A DNA stretch of 64,000 nucleotides, taken from positions 62,001 to 126,000 of the forward strand of contig JACCWI010000059.1 in NCBI GenBank assembly GCA_013697725.1, in the 5' to 3' direction. Source of the stretch: Tatlockia sp. Its GTDB lineage: Bacteria > Pseudomonadota > Gammaproteobacteria > Legionellales > Legionellaceae. This document shows, piece after piece, positions 8,124 through 19,101 of the stretch; the stretch's first letter is position 1, and the number at the start of each line of letters is the position of its first letter. The position numbers and the translations under genes are program-made. The notes under the pieces were generated by a model. It made no database searches and was not told the origin of the DNA. It saw only the letters and a program-made list of their open reading frames with translations.

Positions 8124-9407
8124 CTAGGGAGCCTGGGTAGCAATCACCGAAGTTTGGACTTTGGGCGACAGTCTTGACTCATCGCGACTATCACCCTCAA
8201 GATGAAAAACCGCATGTAATGCCCGCACGCCCTCATCTAGGAGAGAGGCATCAATCAATACTGAAATTTTGATCTCAGACGTTGCAATCAATTGAATATT
8301 TATTCCTTTAGCTGCTAATGTTTTGAACATCATTGATGCAATTTCAGGGTGGCTTTTGAGACCTGCCCCCACTAAAGACAGCTTAGCTAAATTATTAGTA
8401 CCAACTACACCATTAGCGCCTAAATTTTTCACCAATTTATTTAATTGATTTAAAGTTGCCTGGTATTCATCACGATGTACCGTAAAGGTAAAATCAGTTT
8501 TATCATGAGCTGATAAATGCTGCACAATCATATCCACATTTATCCCAATCGCGGAAATTTCCGATAAGATCTCAGAAGCAAGCCCTGGCGCATCGGGTAC
8601 GCCAATTAAAGTAATTTTTGCCTCATCACGGCAATGCGCGATCCCGGTTACAACGGGCGCTTCCATGCTATTTCTTTGTTGATAGGTTATCAAGGTTCCA
8701 GAACCTTCCTGGGTGGATGACAAAACACGCAAAGGAATATTGTATTTGCCAGCAAATTCTACCGCACGTATCTGCAAAACTTTTGCGCCTAAACTGGATA
8801 ATTCCAGCATTTCTTCGAAGGTTATTTGTTCTAACCGTTTGGCGTCAGGCACTATGCGCGGATCGGTAGTATATACACCATCGACATCGGTATAAATTTG
8901 ACATTCATCGGCCTTGAGCGCTGCAGCTATCGCAACAGCGGTAGTGTCTGAGCCACCCCGGCCTAGGGTGGTTATATTTTCATGTTTATCAGCGCCCTGG
9001 AAACCGGCGATCACAACTACAGTCCCCTCTTCCAAATCATGAAGAATGGGTTGAGTATCAATAGCCTGTATTCGCGCTTTCTTAAATTGGCTACAAGTCT
9101 GAATTCGTGCCTGTCTGCCAGTGTAGGAACGGGCTTTAATGCCACGATTAATTAATGCCATCGCCATAAGAGCCATGGATACTTGCTCACCAGTAGAAAC
9201 GAGGGCAGCATATTCGCGTTCATCAGGGGATTCACTCAATTCATTCGCCAGGCGAATGAGCCTGTCCGTTTCTCCACTCATTGCGGATACAATAACAACG
9301 ACAGAGTGTCCTGCTTGCTTTGCCTTTGCTACTAAATCTGCAGCATGGTTAATGTGCTTAAGCGTAGAAAGCGACGTTCCCCCGAATTTTTGCACTATCA
9401 AAGCCAT
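8124..9407 (-). CDS. lysC: Aspartate kinase (monofunctional)
   Basis: Phosphorylates L-aspartate, the first step toward lysine/DAP, threonine and methionine. At 427 residues it fits the family with an N-terminal kinase domain (about 1-235) and two C-terminal ACT domains (about 265-405). Visible motifs are KFGGTSLS at residue 7, GRGGSDTTAVA, and TDVDGVYTTDPRIV. The ACT region contains VPDAPGLASEIL and the typical GINVDMIVQ. This architecture is usually feedback-regulated by lysine and/or threonine. It lies downstream of alaS, as in Pseudomonas, but is followed by mscL rather than csrA. A second aspartokinase domain occurs at 26195. Confidence 0.95.
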   Translation of the reverse strand: MALIVQKFGGTSLSTLKHINHAADLVAKAKQAGHSVVVIVSAMSGETDRLIRLANELSESPDEREYAALVSTGEQVSMALMAMALINRGIKARSYTGRQARIQTCSQFKKARIQAIDTQPILHDLEEGTVVVIAGFQGADKHENITTLGRGGSDTTAVAIAAALKADECQIYTDVDGVYTTDPRIVPDAKRLEQITFEEMLELSSLGAKVLQIRAVEFAGKYNIPLRVLSSTQEGSGTLITYQQRNSMEAPVVTGIAHCRDEAKITLIGVPDAPGLASEILSEISAIGINVDMIVQHLSAHDKTDFTFTVHRDEYQATLNQLNKLVKNLGANGVVGTNNLAKLSLVGAGLKSHPEIASMMFKTLAAKGINIQLIATSEIKISVLIDASLLDEGVRALHAVFHLEGDSRDESRLSPKVQTSVIATQAP

Positions 9408-9545
9408 TTCAGCGCCCCGTCAATGTAACTGTTTTTCAATATCGTCAGCATTACCATCTGAGAAAGTCGTGCCTCACCTAAGCAAAGCTCACTACATTTT
9501 TCCCAAATAATCTTTAAAAGACAATAAAGAATATCAGTTGTATGT

Positions 9546-12134
9546 TTAACCCGCGTGCTCAACGATCATTGCTTCAATCTGCGAAATCTTTTCGTCCAGA
9601 TCTTCTGGAACACGTCCGCCTCCTTGAGCCATGTCGTCGCGGCCTCCACCTTTGCCACAGAGATGCTTAACAAGCACTGCAGCGCTTGGAATACGACCGA
9701 GAAGACTCTTGCTAACTCCAGCAACAACATTCATTTTATCTTTCTCAGTCGCTATCAAAACAATCACGGCATTTTCAATTCTGGACTTTAACTGGTCTAA
9801 AGTAATTCTTAGATTCTGGCCATCCATAGAGCCCATACGCTTAACCAACAGCTGTACATCATTTATTTTTTTCACTTCTGCCAGCAAATCAGCTCCTGAT
9901 TTTGCTGCGAGTTGGGCATTAACACGCGCCAACTCTTTCTCTTGTTGTTTTGCATCATGCAAAAATTGTGACAATTTGTCGCTTGCAGCTGAGGAAGTCG
10001 TTTTAAGCTTAGCCGCTACCTCATCTAAATGTTCCAATTGTTGGTTGATCCACTGCAAGGCGTAAGCCCCAGTAACGAGCTCAAGCCGACGTATGCCAGC
10101 AGCAACGCCATATTCTGCAGTTATTTTAAATAAGCCAATATCACCTGTGCGAGAGGCATGCGTTCCGCCGCAGAGTTCTTTAGAAAACTCATTGACCGAC
10201 AAAACACGTACGGTGTCGCTATATTTTTCACCAAATAATGCCACTGCCCCTGTTTTCTTAGCCTCTTCAATGGTCATTATTTCCGTGCTAACTTCATCAT
10301 TAGCTCGAATTTTATCATTGACCAAGTTTTCAATTTCTCGTATTTGCACTGGAGTTAAAGGCTCAGAATGGGAAAAATCAAAGCGAGTCCGTTCCGCATC
10401 AACTAAAGAGCCTTTTTGTTGCACATGTGTACCAATAATTTGTTTGAGAGCCGCATGTAATAAGTGAGTGGCGGTATGATTAAGTCTAATCGCATTGCGA
10501 CGAGAAGAATTTATCTGAGCATTTACCTCTTGATTTATTGACAAGACCCCATCTAAAACTTCACCATGATGAACAATTGCTTGTCCAACTCGTTGTGTAT
10601 CATCCACTCGAAATATTGTTTTGCCATCAATTATTTTACCTTGATCGCCAACCTGCCCACCACTTTCTGCATAAAAGGGGGTATCTTTTAGAATAACCGC
10701 GCCTTTTTGACCTTTAATTAATTTGGAAACTCGCTCAGTCCCCGAAACTAATACTAAAATTTTGGAATGTAAATTTTCTTCACGATAACCATGAAACTCA
10801 GAGCGCTCAGAAAGCTTTGCTGAAATGGAATAATCTGCATTAAACTGACTTGCCGATTGCGATAATTCTCGTTGTTGTTGCATGCAATGATTAAAACCTT
10901 GCATATCAATGGTTAAATTTTGTTCTCGTGCTATATCAGCAGTTAAATCAAGAGGAAAACCATAGGTATCATAGAGTTTAAAAGCAACCTCGCCTGGAAT
11001 TTCTTCACTAGTTAAAGACTGGATTTGCTCCTGTAATAAGCGTAAACCCTGCTCAAGCGTGCGAGCAAATTGATTTTCTTCCTGCTCTAATACATGCGCA
11101 ATTTGGTCTTTATTTACTTTAAGTTGGGGATAAGCCTCACCCATCACCTTAACAAGTGCAGGCACTAGGTTTGAGAAGAATGGGGAGGATAGGCCTAGCT
11201 TATTACCATGTCGTACTGCTCGACGAATGATTCGACGAAGAACATAGCCTCTACCTTCATTAGCAGGCATAATGCCTTCGGCAATTAAAAATGAACAAGC
11301 GCGAATATGATCCGCAATAACTCTAAGAGATACATGACTTGCATCAATAGAGGGTGAAATTTTACAAATAGCCTGAATCAGATATTTGAAAATATCAATA
11401 TCATAATTATTATGAACACCCTGGACGACAGCAGCAATTCGCTCAAGGCCCATGCCCGTATCCACTGAAGGTTTAGGGAGCGGGTGTAAATAACCTTCCT
11501 TATCACGATTAAATTGCATAAAAACCAGATTCCAGATTTCAATGTATCTATCACCATCTTCATCAGGACTTCCTGGAGGCCCTCCGGCTATTTCGGAACC
11601 ATGATCATAAAAGATTTCCGTGCAAGGGCCACAAGGGCCTGTATCGCCCATTGACCAGAAGTTATCTTTTTCACCGCAACGTGAAAAGCGCTCAGCAGAA
11701 ATGCCCATTTCTTTAAGCCAAATATCAGCTGTTTCTTCATCATCTTTATAAACCGTCACCCATAAACGTTCAGCGGGTAATTTTAAAACGGTGGTTAAAA
11801 ATTCCCAGGCAAACTGAATGGCTTCTCGTTTGAAATAATCGCCGAAGCTAAAATTTCCCAGCATCTCAAAGAAAGTGTGATGCCTTGCTGTATAACCTAC
11901 ATTTTCCAGGTCATTGTGCTTTCCGCCGGCGCGTATGCAGCCTTGAACACTCGCAGCACGACTATAGGAACGAGTCTCTGAACCAAGAAAGCATTCTTTA
12001 AACTGTACCATGCCAGCATTAGTAAATAAGAGAGTGGGGTCGTTAGTAGGCACCAGTGGGCCGGACTCAACCGGATGATGGCCCTTGGAAGTGAAGTAAT
12101 TAAAAAATGCTTGTCTTAGCTCGGAACTCTTCAT
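9546..12134 (-). CDS. alaS: Alanyl-tRNA synthetase
   Basis: Charges tRNA-Ala and edits mischarged Ser/Gly. The frame runs back to 12284, but MKSSELRQAF at ATG 12134 is the conserved N-terminus, giving 862 residues (E. coli 875). The catalytic domain begins at residue 1 (KGHHPVESGPLVP, RAGGKHNDLENVG). The editing-domain zinc motif HTATHLLHAAL lies near 553 and CGGTHASRTGDIG near 656. The C-terminal DHHA1 region holds GGGRDDMAQGGG near 835. The ribosome-binding site is weak. It follows recX by about 80 bases in the widespread recA-recX-alaS order. Confidence 0.96.
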   Translation of the reverse strand: MKSSELRQAFFNYFTSKGHHPVESGPLVPTNDPTLLFTNAGMVQFKECFLGSETRSYSRAASVQGCIRAGGKHNDLENVGYTARHHTFFEMLGNFSFGDYFKREAIQFAWEFLTTVLKLPAERLWVTVYKDDEETADIWLKEMGISAERFSRCGEKDNFWSMGDTGPCGPCTEIFYDHGSEIAGGPPGSPDEDGDRYIEIWNLVFMQFNRDKEGYLHPLPKPSVDTGMGLERIAAVVQGVHNNYDIDIFKYLIQAICKISPSIDASHVSLRVIADHIRACSFLIAEGIMPANEGRGYVLRRIIRRAVRHGNKLGLSSPFFSNLVPALVKVMGEAYPQLKVNKDQIAHVLEQEENQFARTLEQGLRLLQEQIQSLTSEEIPGEVAFKLYDTYGFPLDLTADIAREQNLTIDMQGFNHCMQQQRELSQSASQFNADYSISAKLSERSEFHGYREENLHSKILVLVSGTERVSKLIKGQKGAVILKDTPFYAESGGQVGDQGKIIDGKTIFRVDDTQRVGQAIVHHGEVLDGVLSINQEVNAQINSSRRNAIRLNHTATHLLHAALKQIIGTHVQQKGSLVDAERTRFDFSHSEPLTPVQIREIENLVNDKIRANDEVSTEIMTIEEAKKTGAVALFGEKYSDTVRVLSVNEFSKELCGGTHASRTGDIGLFKITAEYGVAAGIRRLELVTGAYALQWINQQLEHLDEVAAKLKTTSSAASDKLSQFLHDAKQQEKELARVNAQLAAKSGADLLAEVKKINDVQLLVKRMGSMDGQNLRITLDQLKSRIENAVIVLIATEKDKMNVVAGVSKSLLGRIPSAAVLVKHLCGKGGGRDDMAQGGGRVPEDLDEKISQIEAMIVEHAG

Positions 12135-12213
12135 GATCGTAATTTTCACAGTTATCAATAAACAATTAGCATTTCCAGCTGAACTATTAGAATCATTTTG
12201 TAAGGGCGCTTCT

Positions 12214-12672
12214 TCATGAAGAATGATAATTTTTGCCACGCACTTCAGCAATAACTTTTGCAATAGTCTCAGTGGAAAATCCACGGTATAGTAAAAAACG
12301 CTGTCTTTTTTGTAATTCGTTAAACGATATATTAGTCTGATCTTTGTATTTTTTATGCCAGACTGCTAAAGCATGAGTTAACCAATTTGCCTGCTCTTGC
12401 TCAAGAGTGGCTGCAATTAAATCGCGCTCAATCTGCTTGGTTAGCAATTCCTGGCTAATTTTAAGAGGGCCATAACCTTGTCGTATACGATAGCGACAAA
12501 AAGCGTCTACAAAGCGAACATCAGACTGTAAACCAAGACGCTGACATTCCTTGATAAGCGCAGAGATTTCAGCTGCCTCAAAACCTTTTTGCAGCAGTTT
12601 GCCAGCTAGTTCCTGGGCACCATGCTCGCGCCTGGCAAGCAGGCGCATTGCACAATCACTCGCTGAGGCCAT
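12214..12672 (-). CDS. recX: RecA regulator RecX
   Basis: RecX binds RecA filaments and limits their extension. The 152-residue protein (E. coli 166) is helical, with three tandem three-helix units typical of the family: [23 protein letters not shown], the [16 protein letters not shown] segment, and [18 protein letters not shown]. Its ATG overlaps the 3' end of recA by 17 bases, so the two are probably cotranscribed and translationally coupled. The start has only a weak GAG upstream, which fits coupling. Confidence 0.92.
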   Translation of the reverse strand: MASASDCAMRLLARREHGAQELAGKLLQKGFEAAEISALIKECQRLGLQSDVRFVDAFCRYRIRQGYGPLKISQELLTKQIERDLIAATLEQEQANWLTHALAVWHKKYKDQTNISFNELQKRQRFLLYRGFSTETIAKVIAEVRGKNYHSS

Positions 12673-13702
12673 CCGCGCTCTCTAACTCTTCAACCGGAGC
12701 GGCTGCTATTTTCTTTTCCAATAGCTCAGCTCTGATTTGCTGCTCTAAAAGGACTGATAGTTTGGGATTTTCTTTTAGGTATTGGCGAACATTTTCTTTT
12801 CCCTGGCCAATTTTTTCGCCTTTATAAGAATACCAGGCTCCTGATTTTTCAATTAAATTCAACTGAGCGCCCAGGTTAATAATTTCACTTTCGCGAGAAA
12901 TACCTTCATTATAAAGTATATCGAAATCCGTGGTTTTAAATGGGGGAGCTACTTTGTTTTTAACAACCTTCACCCTCGTTTCACTGCCAAGAACTTCATC
13001 ACCTTTCTTAATTGAACCCACGCGTCGAATATCCAGCCGAACAGAAGCATAAAATTTAAGGGCATTACCACCCGTTGTCGTTTCAGGGTTACCAAACATA
13101 ACACCAATTTTCATTCGGATTTGGTTAATAAAAATTACCAAAGTGTTAGTGCGCTTAATATTCGCAGTGAGCTTACGCAAAGCCTGAGACATCAATCTGG
13201 CTTGTAAGCCTACATGGTGATCACCCATTTCGCCTTCAATCTCCGCTTTAGGAGTTAGGGCTGCTACCGAGTCAATAATAATGACATCAACTCCACCGGA
13301 ACGAACCAGCATATCAGTAATTTCCAAGGCTTGCTCGCCAGTGTCAGGCTGAGAAACCAATAAATCATCGACATTTACGCCCAATTTAGCCGCATAACCG
13401 GGATCAAGTGCGTGTTCCGCATCAATAAAAGCCGCAGTGCCGCCTTTTTTCTGGCATTCCGCAATGACTTGAAGAGTAAGCGTTGTTTTGCCTGAGGATT
13501 CAGGTCCGTAAATTTCCACCACTCGGCCTTTAGGTAAACCGCCAATTCCCAAGGCGATATCTAAACCCAAGGAGCCTGTAGAAATCGCTTCAATATCTCG
13601 TGAGACTGTGCTGTCTCCCATGCGCATTACAGAACCTTTACCAAATTGACGTTCGATTTGTGCGAGAGCAGCGCTTAGTGCTTTTTGTTTGTTGTCTTCC
13701 AT
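12656..13702 (-). CDS. recA: Recombinase RecA
   Basis: RecA forms ATP-dependent filaments on single-stranded DNA for homologous recombination. The frame begins at 13723, but [13 protein letters not shown] at ATG 13702, with GGGTGA upstream, is the usual N-terminus; length 348. Walker A GPESSGKT is at residues 66-73, as in E. coli, and [22 protein letters not shown] is the loop 2 region. A clear sigma70 promoter precedes it. No LexA-type CTG-N10-CAG operator is visible in the 72 bases up to the pncC stop, in line with reports that Legionella lacks a classical SOS response. Confidence 0.97.
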   Translation of the reverse strand: MEDNKQKALSAALAQIERQFGKGSVMRMGDSTVSRDIEAISTGSLGLDIALGIGGLPKGRVVEIYGPESSGKTTLTLQVIAECQKKGGTAAFIDAEHALDPGYAAKLGVNVDDLLVSQPDTGEQALEITDMLVRSGGVDVIIIDSVAALTPKAEIEGEMGDHHVGLQARLMSQALRKLTANIKRTNTLVIFINQIRMKIGVMFGNPETTTGGNALKFYASVRLDIRRVGSIKKGDEVLGSETRVKVVKNKVAPPFKTTDFDILYNEGISRESEIINLGAQLNLIEKSGAWYSYKGEKIGQGKENVRQYLKENPKLSVLLEQQIRAELLEKKIAAAPVEELESADGLSE

Positions 13703-13730
13703 AAATTCACCCGTAGTGTGCAAAGCATAA

Positions 13731-13758
13731 ATTATACATAGTTATTAGCCTACCGCAA
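13731..13758 (-). promoter_or_regulatory. recA promoter
   Basis: On the minus strand TTGCGG, 16 bases, TATAAT, ending 28 bases before the recA ATG. No palindromic repressor site was seen around it. Confidence 0.65.
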
Positions 13759-13774
13759 AGAAGTGAGCAATCTT

Positions 13775-14278
13775 TTAGAAATCACCGAAATTCTCTGTTA
13801 TAAAAGTAAGAGCGCCTTGCAATGCCATCATACAAGCCAAGTGACGTACGCTTTGTCGTGACTGATCGGGGAAATTATAAAGCGAACTACGAGGAATTAA
13901 GTTGATTCCAGCCCAAGCAATCCAAACCGTACCCACCGGTTTTTGCACAGAGCCGCCGCCAGGACCGGCAATCCCGGTCACTGCAAGGGAAAGAGGCGAT
14001 TGGCTATGAGCTAAAGCACCTAAAGCCATGGCTTCAGCCACTTCTTGACTAACCGCCCCATGCGAACTAATTAGCTGAGGATCTACACTCAACATTTCCT
14101 GCTTTGCTAAATTACTATAGGTTATAAAACCCCGTTCAAACCATGCAGAGCTTCCTGCTAAATCGGTTAATAAAGAAGCAATTAAGCCACCAGTGCAAGA
14201 TTCTGCTGTGGAAATTTTTAAATTTTTTAGGCCTAAAATTGCAGTTAGTTTAGCAACTGGTTCGCTGAGTTCAATCAT
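13775..14278 (-). CDS. pncC: Nicotinamide-nucleotide amidase (CinA C-terminal type)
   Basis: Deamidates NMN to nicotinic acid mononucleotide in pyridine nucleotide recycling. ATG 14278 has GGGGA five bases upstream; the longer frame to 14302 lies within a terminator. The 167 residues form only the CinA C-terminal domain, as in E. coli PncC (165), with no CinA N-terminal domain. Key family motifs are STAESCTGGLIASLL near residue 24 and VTGIAGPGGGS, with KPVGTVWIAW after it. It lies directly upstream of recA, a frequent arrangement (cinA/pncC-recA) in gammaproteobacteria. Confidence 0.93.
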   Translation of the reverse strand: MIELSEPVAKLTAILGLKNLKISTAESCTGGLIASLLTDLAGSSAWFERGFITYSNLAKQEMLSVDPQLISSHGAVSQEVAEAMALGALAHSQSPLSLAVTGIAGPGGGSVQKPVGTVWIAWAGINLIPRSSLYNFPDQSRQSVRHLACMMALQGALTFITENFGDF

Positions 14279-14288
14279 TTTTATCCCC

Positions 14289-14320
14289 AAAAAAAACCCC
14301 ATGCTTTAGCACAGGGTTTT
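14289..14320 (-). terminator. Rho-independent terminator behind the small lipoprotein gene
   Basis: On the minus strand a 12-13 bp stem (AAAACCCTGTGC pairing with GCATGGGGTTTT, two G-U pairs) with a loop of about four bases and a run of eight T. It ends about ten bases before the pncC ATG and so separates the two genes. Confidence 0.8.
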
Positions 14321-14338
14321 AATATTCAAAAAACAAAC

Positions 14339-14521
14339 TTATGGATTTGTTTTTGTAGTATCGCTAGGAGTTGTAATGACAGTAGTATCTGAAGTCGGCT
14401 GAGTAACCTGAGCTGGCTGACCATTAGTATCCACTTCAACCTTCTTTTCTGTTCTATCGCCACAAGCTGAAAGAGCAACTGTCAAAAATGCAGTCATTGT
14501 TATTAGGGCCAAACGGTTCAT
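14339..14521 (-). CDS. Small predicted lipoprotein
   Basis: A 60-residue protein with a type II signal sequence: positive N-terminus, hydrophobic core and lipobox LSAC with Cys at residue 20. The mature part is about 40 residues, Thr/Asp/Pro-rich and without predicted structure. GGAGAAAG lies just before the ATG. Its own strong terminator makes it monocistronic. I do not recognise a family beyond short envelope lipoproteins; function unknown. Confidence 0.8.
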   Translation of the reverse strand: MNRLALITMTAFLTVALSACGDRTEKKVEVDTNGQPAQVTQPTSDTTVITTPSDTTKTNP

Positions 14522-14773
14522 AATCTTTCTCCATTATTTAACATTAGATAAAACTCCCTAAATAGTCTTACAAAAATCTTCTTAAATCAATATCTAACAG
14601 TAATTAAGCCTAAGATATCTATTGCAAACCTTAGAATAAAATCAAGGCCTTGACTCAGTATAGACTTTATTAAATAAAAAGTACTGATGTATTTTCTGCC
14701 AATTTGCAGCCAAAGCTGTATCCCAAGAGGCCTATTTGTTAGAATCTTTTAACTTTACTGCTGTTAGAATGCC

Positions 14774-17335
14774 ATGTCTGTTACGCATACACCGATGATG
14801 CAACAATATCTACGTATTAAATCAGAGCATCCTGATATGCTTTTGCTCTATCGTATGGGCGATTTCTATGAACTTTTTTTCGATGATGCCAAAAGAGCTG
14901 CAAAACTGCTTGACTTGACTCTGACTCATCGAGGGCAATCGGCTGATAAACCAATTCCCATGGCCGGTGTGCCTTATCATGCCGTTGAAAATTATTTAGC
15001 CCGTTTATTAAAAAAAGGGGAATCGGTCGCAATTTGCGAACAGATAGGAGATCCAGCTACATCTAAAGGTCCTGTGGAACGTCAAGTAACACGTATTATA
15101 ACGCCAGGGACAGTGACAGACGAAGCCCTTCTAGATGCCAAACGAGATACTGTTTTGCTGAGCGTTCACCAACATAAAATGCAATTTGGCTTGGCCTGGG
15201 TTGATTTAAGCGGCGGGCGCTTTCATCTTTTGCAAGTAACAGACGAGACTCAGCTTGTTGCGGAAATAAATCGTTTACAACCCGCTGAAATCCTCTTGCA
15301 AGAACAATTGGCTCTTGGTAATTTTCGCAATCCTGCTTATCCGCAAAAAGTTCGTCCCGCTTGGGAATTTGATTTAAATCGTGCTAAACAGCTACTTTGT
15401 GAGCAATTTGCAGTTTCACATTTAGCTGTTTATGGCGGTGATCAGTACAATCTCGCGTTCTCAGCTGCTGGTAGTTTATTAATATATTTGCAGGCAACAC
15501 AAAAGCAAGCTTTGCCTCATTTAACCAAGATTACTTTGGAACAAAGCGAAGATTATCTTCAGCTGGATGCTTCAACTCAAAAACATTTAGAATTATTTGA
15601 AAACTATCAAGGTGGGCGTGAAAACAGCTTAATGGCCATTCTGGATCAAACGGCTTGTGCGATGGGAAGCCGCTTATTAAAACGCTGGCTTGGAAGACCG
15701 CTCAGAAAAGCTAGCTTCATTCAACAACGCCAGCAGGCAGTTGCCGAGCTGCTTGGTACTAAACAAGACTTCTTATTGTCCCCCCTATTAAAACAAATCT
15801 GCGATATTGAACGAATAGTTTCAAGGATAGCTCTAAAATCGGCCAGACCGCGGGATCTTGTACAGCTTAGGCAAAGCTTAGACCTTCTTCCTGAATTGAC
15901 CCAAGTGATAGCGAATAATAAGGCCTCAGCCATTCAAATTCTGGCTAAAGCATTATTACCGCAGCCTATTCTAAAAGATTTGCTGAGTGCCGCTTTGGTT
16001 GGAAATCCTCCAATGCTAATTCGTGATGGCGGAGTCATTGCCGCAGGTTTTGATGAAGAACTTGATGAATTAAGAGCTTTAAATTCTAATGCGACTGAAA
16101 AACTTATTGGCTTAGAAACCTTCGAAAAAGAGCGCTCTGGCCTAAGCTCACTTAAATTTGGTTATAATCGTGTCCAAGGCTATTTTATTGAATTATCAAA
16201 AAACCAAGCTGAAAAAGCCCCTTTAAACTTTCAACGCAAACAAACGTTGAAAAATGTTGAACGTTATATAACACCAGAATTAAAAATCTTTGAGGAAAAA
16301 GTTCTCTCCGCACAAGTTAAAGCCTTGGCACGCGAAAAATGGCTTTATGAATGTTTATTAGAAGAGATGCTAAAATTTATCCATCCCTTAACACAACTTG
16401 CTCAGGCAGTTGCTGAGCTCGATGTGCTCACTAATTTTGCCGGGCGCGCCGCCAGTTTAAATTGGTGCTGCCCTGATTTTGTTGTCGAACCCGGCATTGT
16501 TATAAAAGAAGGACGCCATCCCGTGGTGGAGCAAGTCCTCCAGGAACAATTTATCGGCAATGATTTAAATTTAGATAGTAATAACACCATGCTATTAATT
16601 ACCGGCCCTAACATGGGAGGAAAATCGACTTATATGCGTCAGACTGCTTTAATTGTGCTCTTGGCTCATATAGGCAGTTTTGTACCCGCGACGTGTGTAA
16701 AGATTGGCCCTATTGATCGCATTTTTACCCGCATTGGAGCTAGTGATGACTTAGCTTCTGGGCAATCAACCTTTATGGTAGAAATGACAGAAACTGCCCA
16801 TATTCTCAGACAAGCTACCCATAAAAGTTTAGTTCTAATCGATGAAATTGGCCGTGGAACGAGTACTTACGATGGTATGGCTTTAGCCTATGCCACTTGT
16901 GTTTATCTTGCCCAGGAAATCAAAGCGTTTACTTTATTTTCTACCCATTATTTTGAACTTACCGCCCTACCTAACCAGTTTCAAAGCATCAAAAATGTTC
17001 ACTTAAAAGCAACGCTTTCAACGGGAAAAATCGTCTTTCTCTATCGCGTAGAGGAAGGACAAGCTAATCGTAGCTATGGTTTAGAGGTAGCCCAACTTGC
17101 GGGCATTCCTGAAGCTGTTCTCAAACTTGCAAATCAACATTTAAAACAAGTTCAAGGCGTTAAAGCCACTAATAAGCCGCAACCTCAGGCCGTTAAAGCG
17201 GAGAATTTACTACTCATGAAGGAATTAGCAAAAATCGATGTCGATAATTTAACAGCACGACAAGCGTTAGAGTTGGTTTATCGCTTAAAAGAATTGGAGA
17301 CTTTCATTCAAAATAACTCTACAGGGCTTGCATGA
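14774..17335 (+). CDS. mutS: DNA mismatch repair ATPase MutS
   Basis: Recognises base mismatches and small loops and recruits MutL. The 853 residues match E. coli MutS exactly in length. The N-terminal mismatch-binding motif is intact ([10 protein letters not shown], with the Phe-x-Glu pair at about residues 32-34). The ATPase domain has Walker [10 protein letters not shown] near 611-619 and Walker [13 protein letters not shown] near 690, followed by STHYFELT. The stop overlaps the tamA start by four bases (ATGA), so mutS leads a compact mutS-tamA-tamB-hemB run. The ribosome-binding site is weak. Confidence 0.97.
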   Translation: MSVTHTPMMQQYLRIKSEHPDMLLLYRMGDFYELFFDDAKRAAKLLDLTLTHRGQSADKPIPMAGVPYHAVENYLARLLKKGESVAICEQIGDPATSKGPVERQVTRIITPGTVTDEALLDAKRDTVLLSVHQHKMQFGLAWVDLSGGRFHLLQVTDETQLVAEINRLQPAEILLQEQLALGNFRNPAYPQKVRPAWEFDLNRAKQLLCEQFAVSHLAVYGGDQYNLAFSAAGSLLIYLQATQKQALPHLTKITLEQSEDYLQLDASTQKHLELFENYQGGRENSLMAILDQTACAMGSRLLKRWLGRPLRKASFIQQRQQAVAELLGTKQDFLLSPLLKQICDIERIVSRIALKSARPRDLVQLRQSLDLLPELTQVIANNKASAIQILAKALLPQPILKDLLSAALVGNPPMLIRDGGVIAAGFDEELDELRALNSNATEKLIGLETFEKERSGLSSLKFGYNRVQGYFIELSKNQAEKAPLNFQRKQTLKNVERYITPELKIFEEKVLSAQVKALAREKWLYECLLEEMLKFIHPLTQLAQAVAELDVLTNFAGRAASLNWCCPDFVVEPGIVIKEGRHPVVEQVLQEQFIGNDLNLDSNNTMLLITGPNMGGKSTYMRQTALIVLLAHIGSFVPATCVKIGPIDRIFTRIGASDDLASGQSTFMVEMTETAHILRQATHKSLVLIDEIGRGTSTYDGMALAYATCVYLAQEIKAFTLFSTHYFELTALPNQFQSIKNVHLKATLSTGKIVFLYRVEEGQANRSYGLEVAQLAGIPEAVLKLANQHLKQVQGVKATNKPQPQAVKAENLLLMKELAKIDVDNLTARQALELVYRLKELETFIQNNSTGLA

Positions 17336-19101
17336 GAGATAATCTATTAAACAAGTTTAGTTCTTGTTGGCATTCTCGAGCCACTTCCACAAGATTTATA
17401 AACACCAAAGTTTATCATTTAACAACCAGAGTTACGGCAATTCTAAGCTTCGTCTTAGTTTTAGGCGCCACTCCGGTACCTGATTTCTATCTTAGTGGTG
17501 TTAAAGATAAGCTTTTGGAAAACATTCAGTCGCGTTTAACTGATCTTAATCAAACTAAACCTGTTTTAAAAGAAACTGACGCAGAACTACGCCAAGAAAT
17601 TGAACAAGCAATGCAACCTTTAGGCTATTTCAAACCGCAAATAATTATTAAACGTCAACCTTTAAGAATTCATATCCTGCCTGGTCCTCCGATGTATATT
17701 ACCAGTCTTAACGTCCAATTTAGCGGTGAAGGTGCTACTGCGGTTAAACTTAAAAAAGCCCTTGAGAAATTACCTATTGCTCAAGGGCAAGTATTTAACA
17801 GTGCCAGCTATGAAAACGCCAAACATAGTTTAACAGATGCTGCTGAGAAGGAAGGTTATCTGCATTCGTCTTTTGAAAAAGCTGAAGTTTTGCTTGATGA
17901 GGCGAACAATAGCGCAGCAATCAACCTAGAATTTAATACCGGCACTCGTTACTATTTTGGCCAGGTAAAATTTGATCCCACCAATATTTCGCCGGAGTTA
18001 TTGCACCGATTTGTTCCTTTTAGCTATGGCAAGCCCTATTCAACTGCACAAATTTTAACCTTAAATAATCAATTAGCTAATAGTGGTTATTTTCGAAGCA
18101 TTACCGTTAAGCCACAAATCACCGGTAATGATCACTACATTCCAGTTGAGGTAAAGCTGCAACCGGCTAAACGACTCAGCTATTCACTCGGTATAGGCTA
18201 TGGAACGGATACGGACTTTCGCGGTCGTGCAGGCTTTAATATTATTCCAGTTAACTCGGCGGGTCATAAATTGAGTGCTCTTGGTATTGGTTCAAAAAGG
18301 CAAAGCATGATTCAAACGAAATACACGATACCAGGCAAAAATCCAGTGACTGATGAATATCAAATAACGGGAAATTTATCGCGATTAAATTATGACGCCG
18401 GTAAATCGAATTCTGCTTTATTATCTTTTTCTCAGCATCATCGTTTGCCACAATACAAGCGTATTTTATCTATTAATAGCCTTTATGACGACTATCATTA
18501 CGATAACCGCTCAAAGGAAGCCAGCTTTACCCTCTTTCCCAAAGCAAGTCTAACTTGGCTTAAGAAAAAGAAAAAACTTTTTTCACCTTCGGGTTATAAA
18601 ATTAATTTAACAGCTTTAGGTGCTTCAAAATCTCTTGCTTCCCATGAAAATTTTGTTCAAGCATCACTTAATGTAAAGGCGGCTTTAACTATTCCAGTAA
18701 TTCGTACACGATTTTATTTTCATACTATGCATGGTTTTACACAAATTGATGACATCAATAAATTGCCTTTATCTCTAGCCCTCTTCCTTGGCGGTGCTGA
18801 TAATCTCAAAGGTTATAGCTTTAATTCAATTAATCCCGCGGGACCTGGTAAAATTTTAACCTATGCCGGTTTAGAAATTCAGAAAGAATTTAAAGAAAAT
18901 TGGTACTTGGTCGGATTTTTTGACAGTGGCGATGTGTACAAACCCTTTCCTAAAAAATTAAAAAATGATATTGGTATTGGCCTAATGTGGGTTTCACCTC
19001 TAGGACCCATTAAAATAGGTGTAGCACAACCAATTAATTCTAAATTTCAACGGCAATCGAAATATCCTCGACTTGTTGTATCTATGGGACCTGATCTTTA
19101 A
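17332..19101 (+). CDS. tamA: Outer-membrane TamA (Omp85 family)
   Basis: TamA is the outer-membrane half of the translocation and assembly module, which works with TamB in envelope biogenesis. The 589 residues (E. coli 577) start with an unusually long N-terminal region before a hydrophobic signal segment at about 35-48 ([14 protein letters not shown]). POTRA domains follow (about 50-270), then an Omp85 beta-barrel with the typical [16 protein letters not shown] surface-loop motif and a C-terminal strand. ATG overlaps mutS by four bases and the stop abuts tamB, indicating coupled expression. Confidence 0.9.
   Translation: MRDNLLNKFSSCWHSRATSTRFINTKVYHLTTRVTAILSFVLVLGATPVPDFYLSGVKDKLLENIQSRLTDLNQTKPVLKETDAELRQEIEQAMQPLGYFKPQIIIKRQPLRIHILPGPPMYITSLNVQFSGEGATAVKLKKALEKLPIAQGQVFNSASYENAKHSLTDAAEKEGYLHSSFEKAEVLLDEANNSAAINLEFNTGTRYYFGQVKFDPTNISPELLHRFVPFSYGKPYSTAQILTLNNQLANSGYFRSITVKPQITGNDHYIPVEVKLQPAKRLSYSLGIGYGTDTDFRGRAGFNIIPVNSAGHKLSALGIGSKRQSMIQTKYTIPGKNPVTDEYQITGNLSRLNYDAGKSNSALLSFSQHHRLPQYKRILSINSLYDDYHYDNRSKEASFTLFPKASLTWLKKKKKLFSPSGYKINLTALGASKSLASHENFVQASLNVKAALTIPVIRTRFYFHTMHGFTQIDDINKLPLSLALFLGGADNLKGYSFNSINPAGPGKILTYAGLEIQKEFKENWYLVGFFDSGDVYKPFPKKLKNDIGIGLMWVSPLGPIKIGVAQPINSKFQRQSKYPRLVVSMGPDL

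Noticed and set aside
8063-8143. Longer mscL start overlapping lysC
   Set aside because: The AAGGA before ATG 8062 and alignment with known MscL support the shorter form.
9139-10467. Long plus-strand frames antisense to lysC and alaS
   Set aside because: These are shadows of strongly coding genes, with no ribosome-binding sites or recognisable products.
12135-12284. Longer alaS start overlapping recX
   Set aside because: MKSSELRQAF is the conserved AlaS N-terminus; the extension is unrelated to the family.
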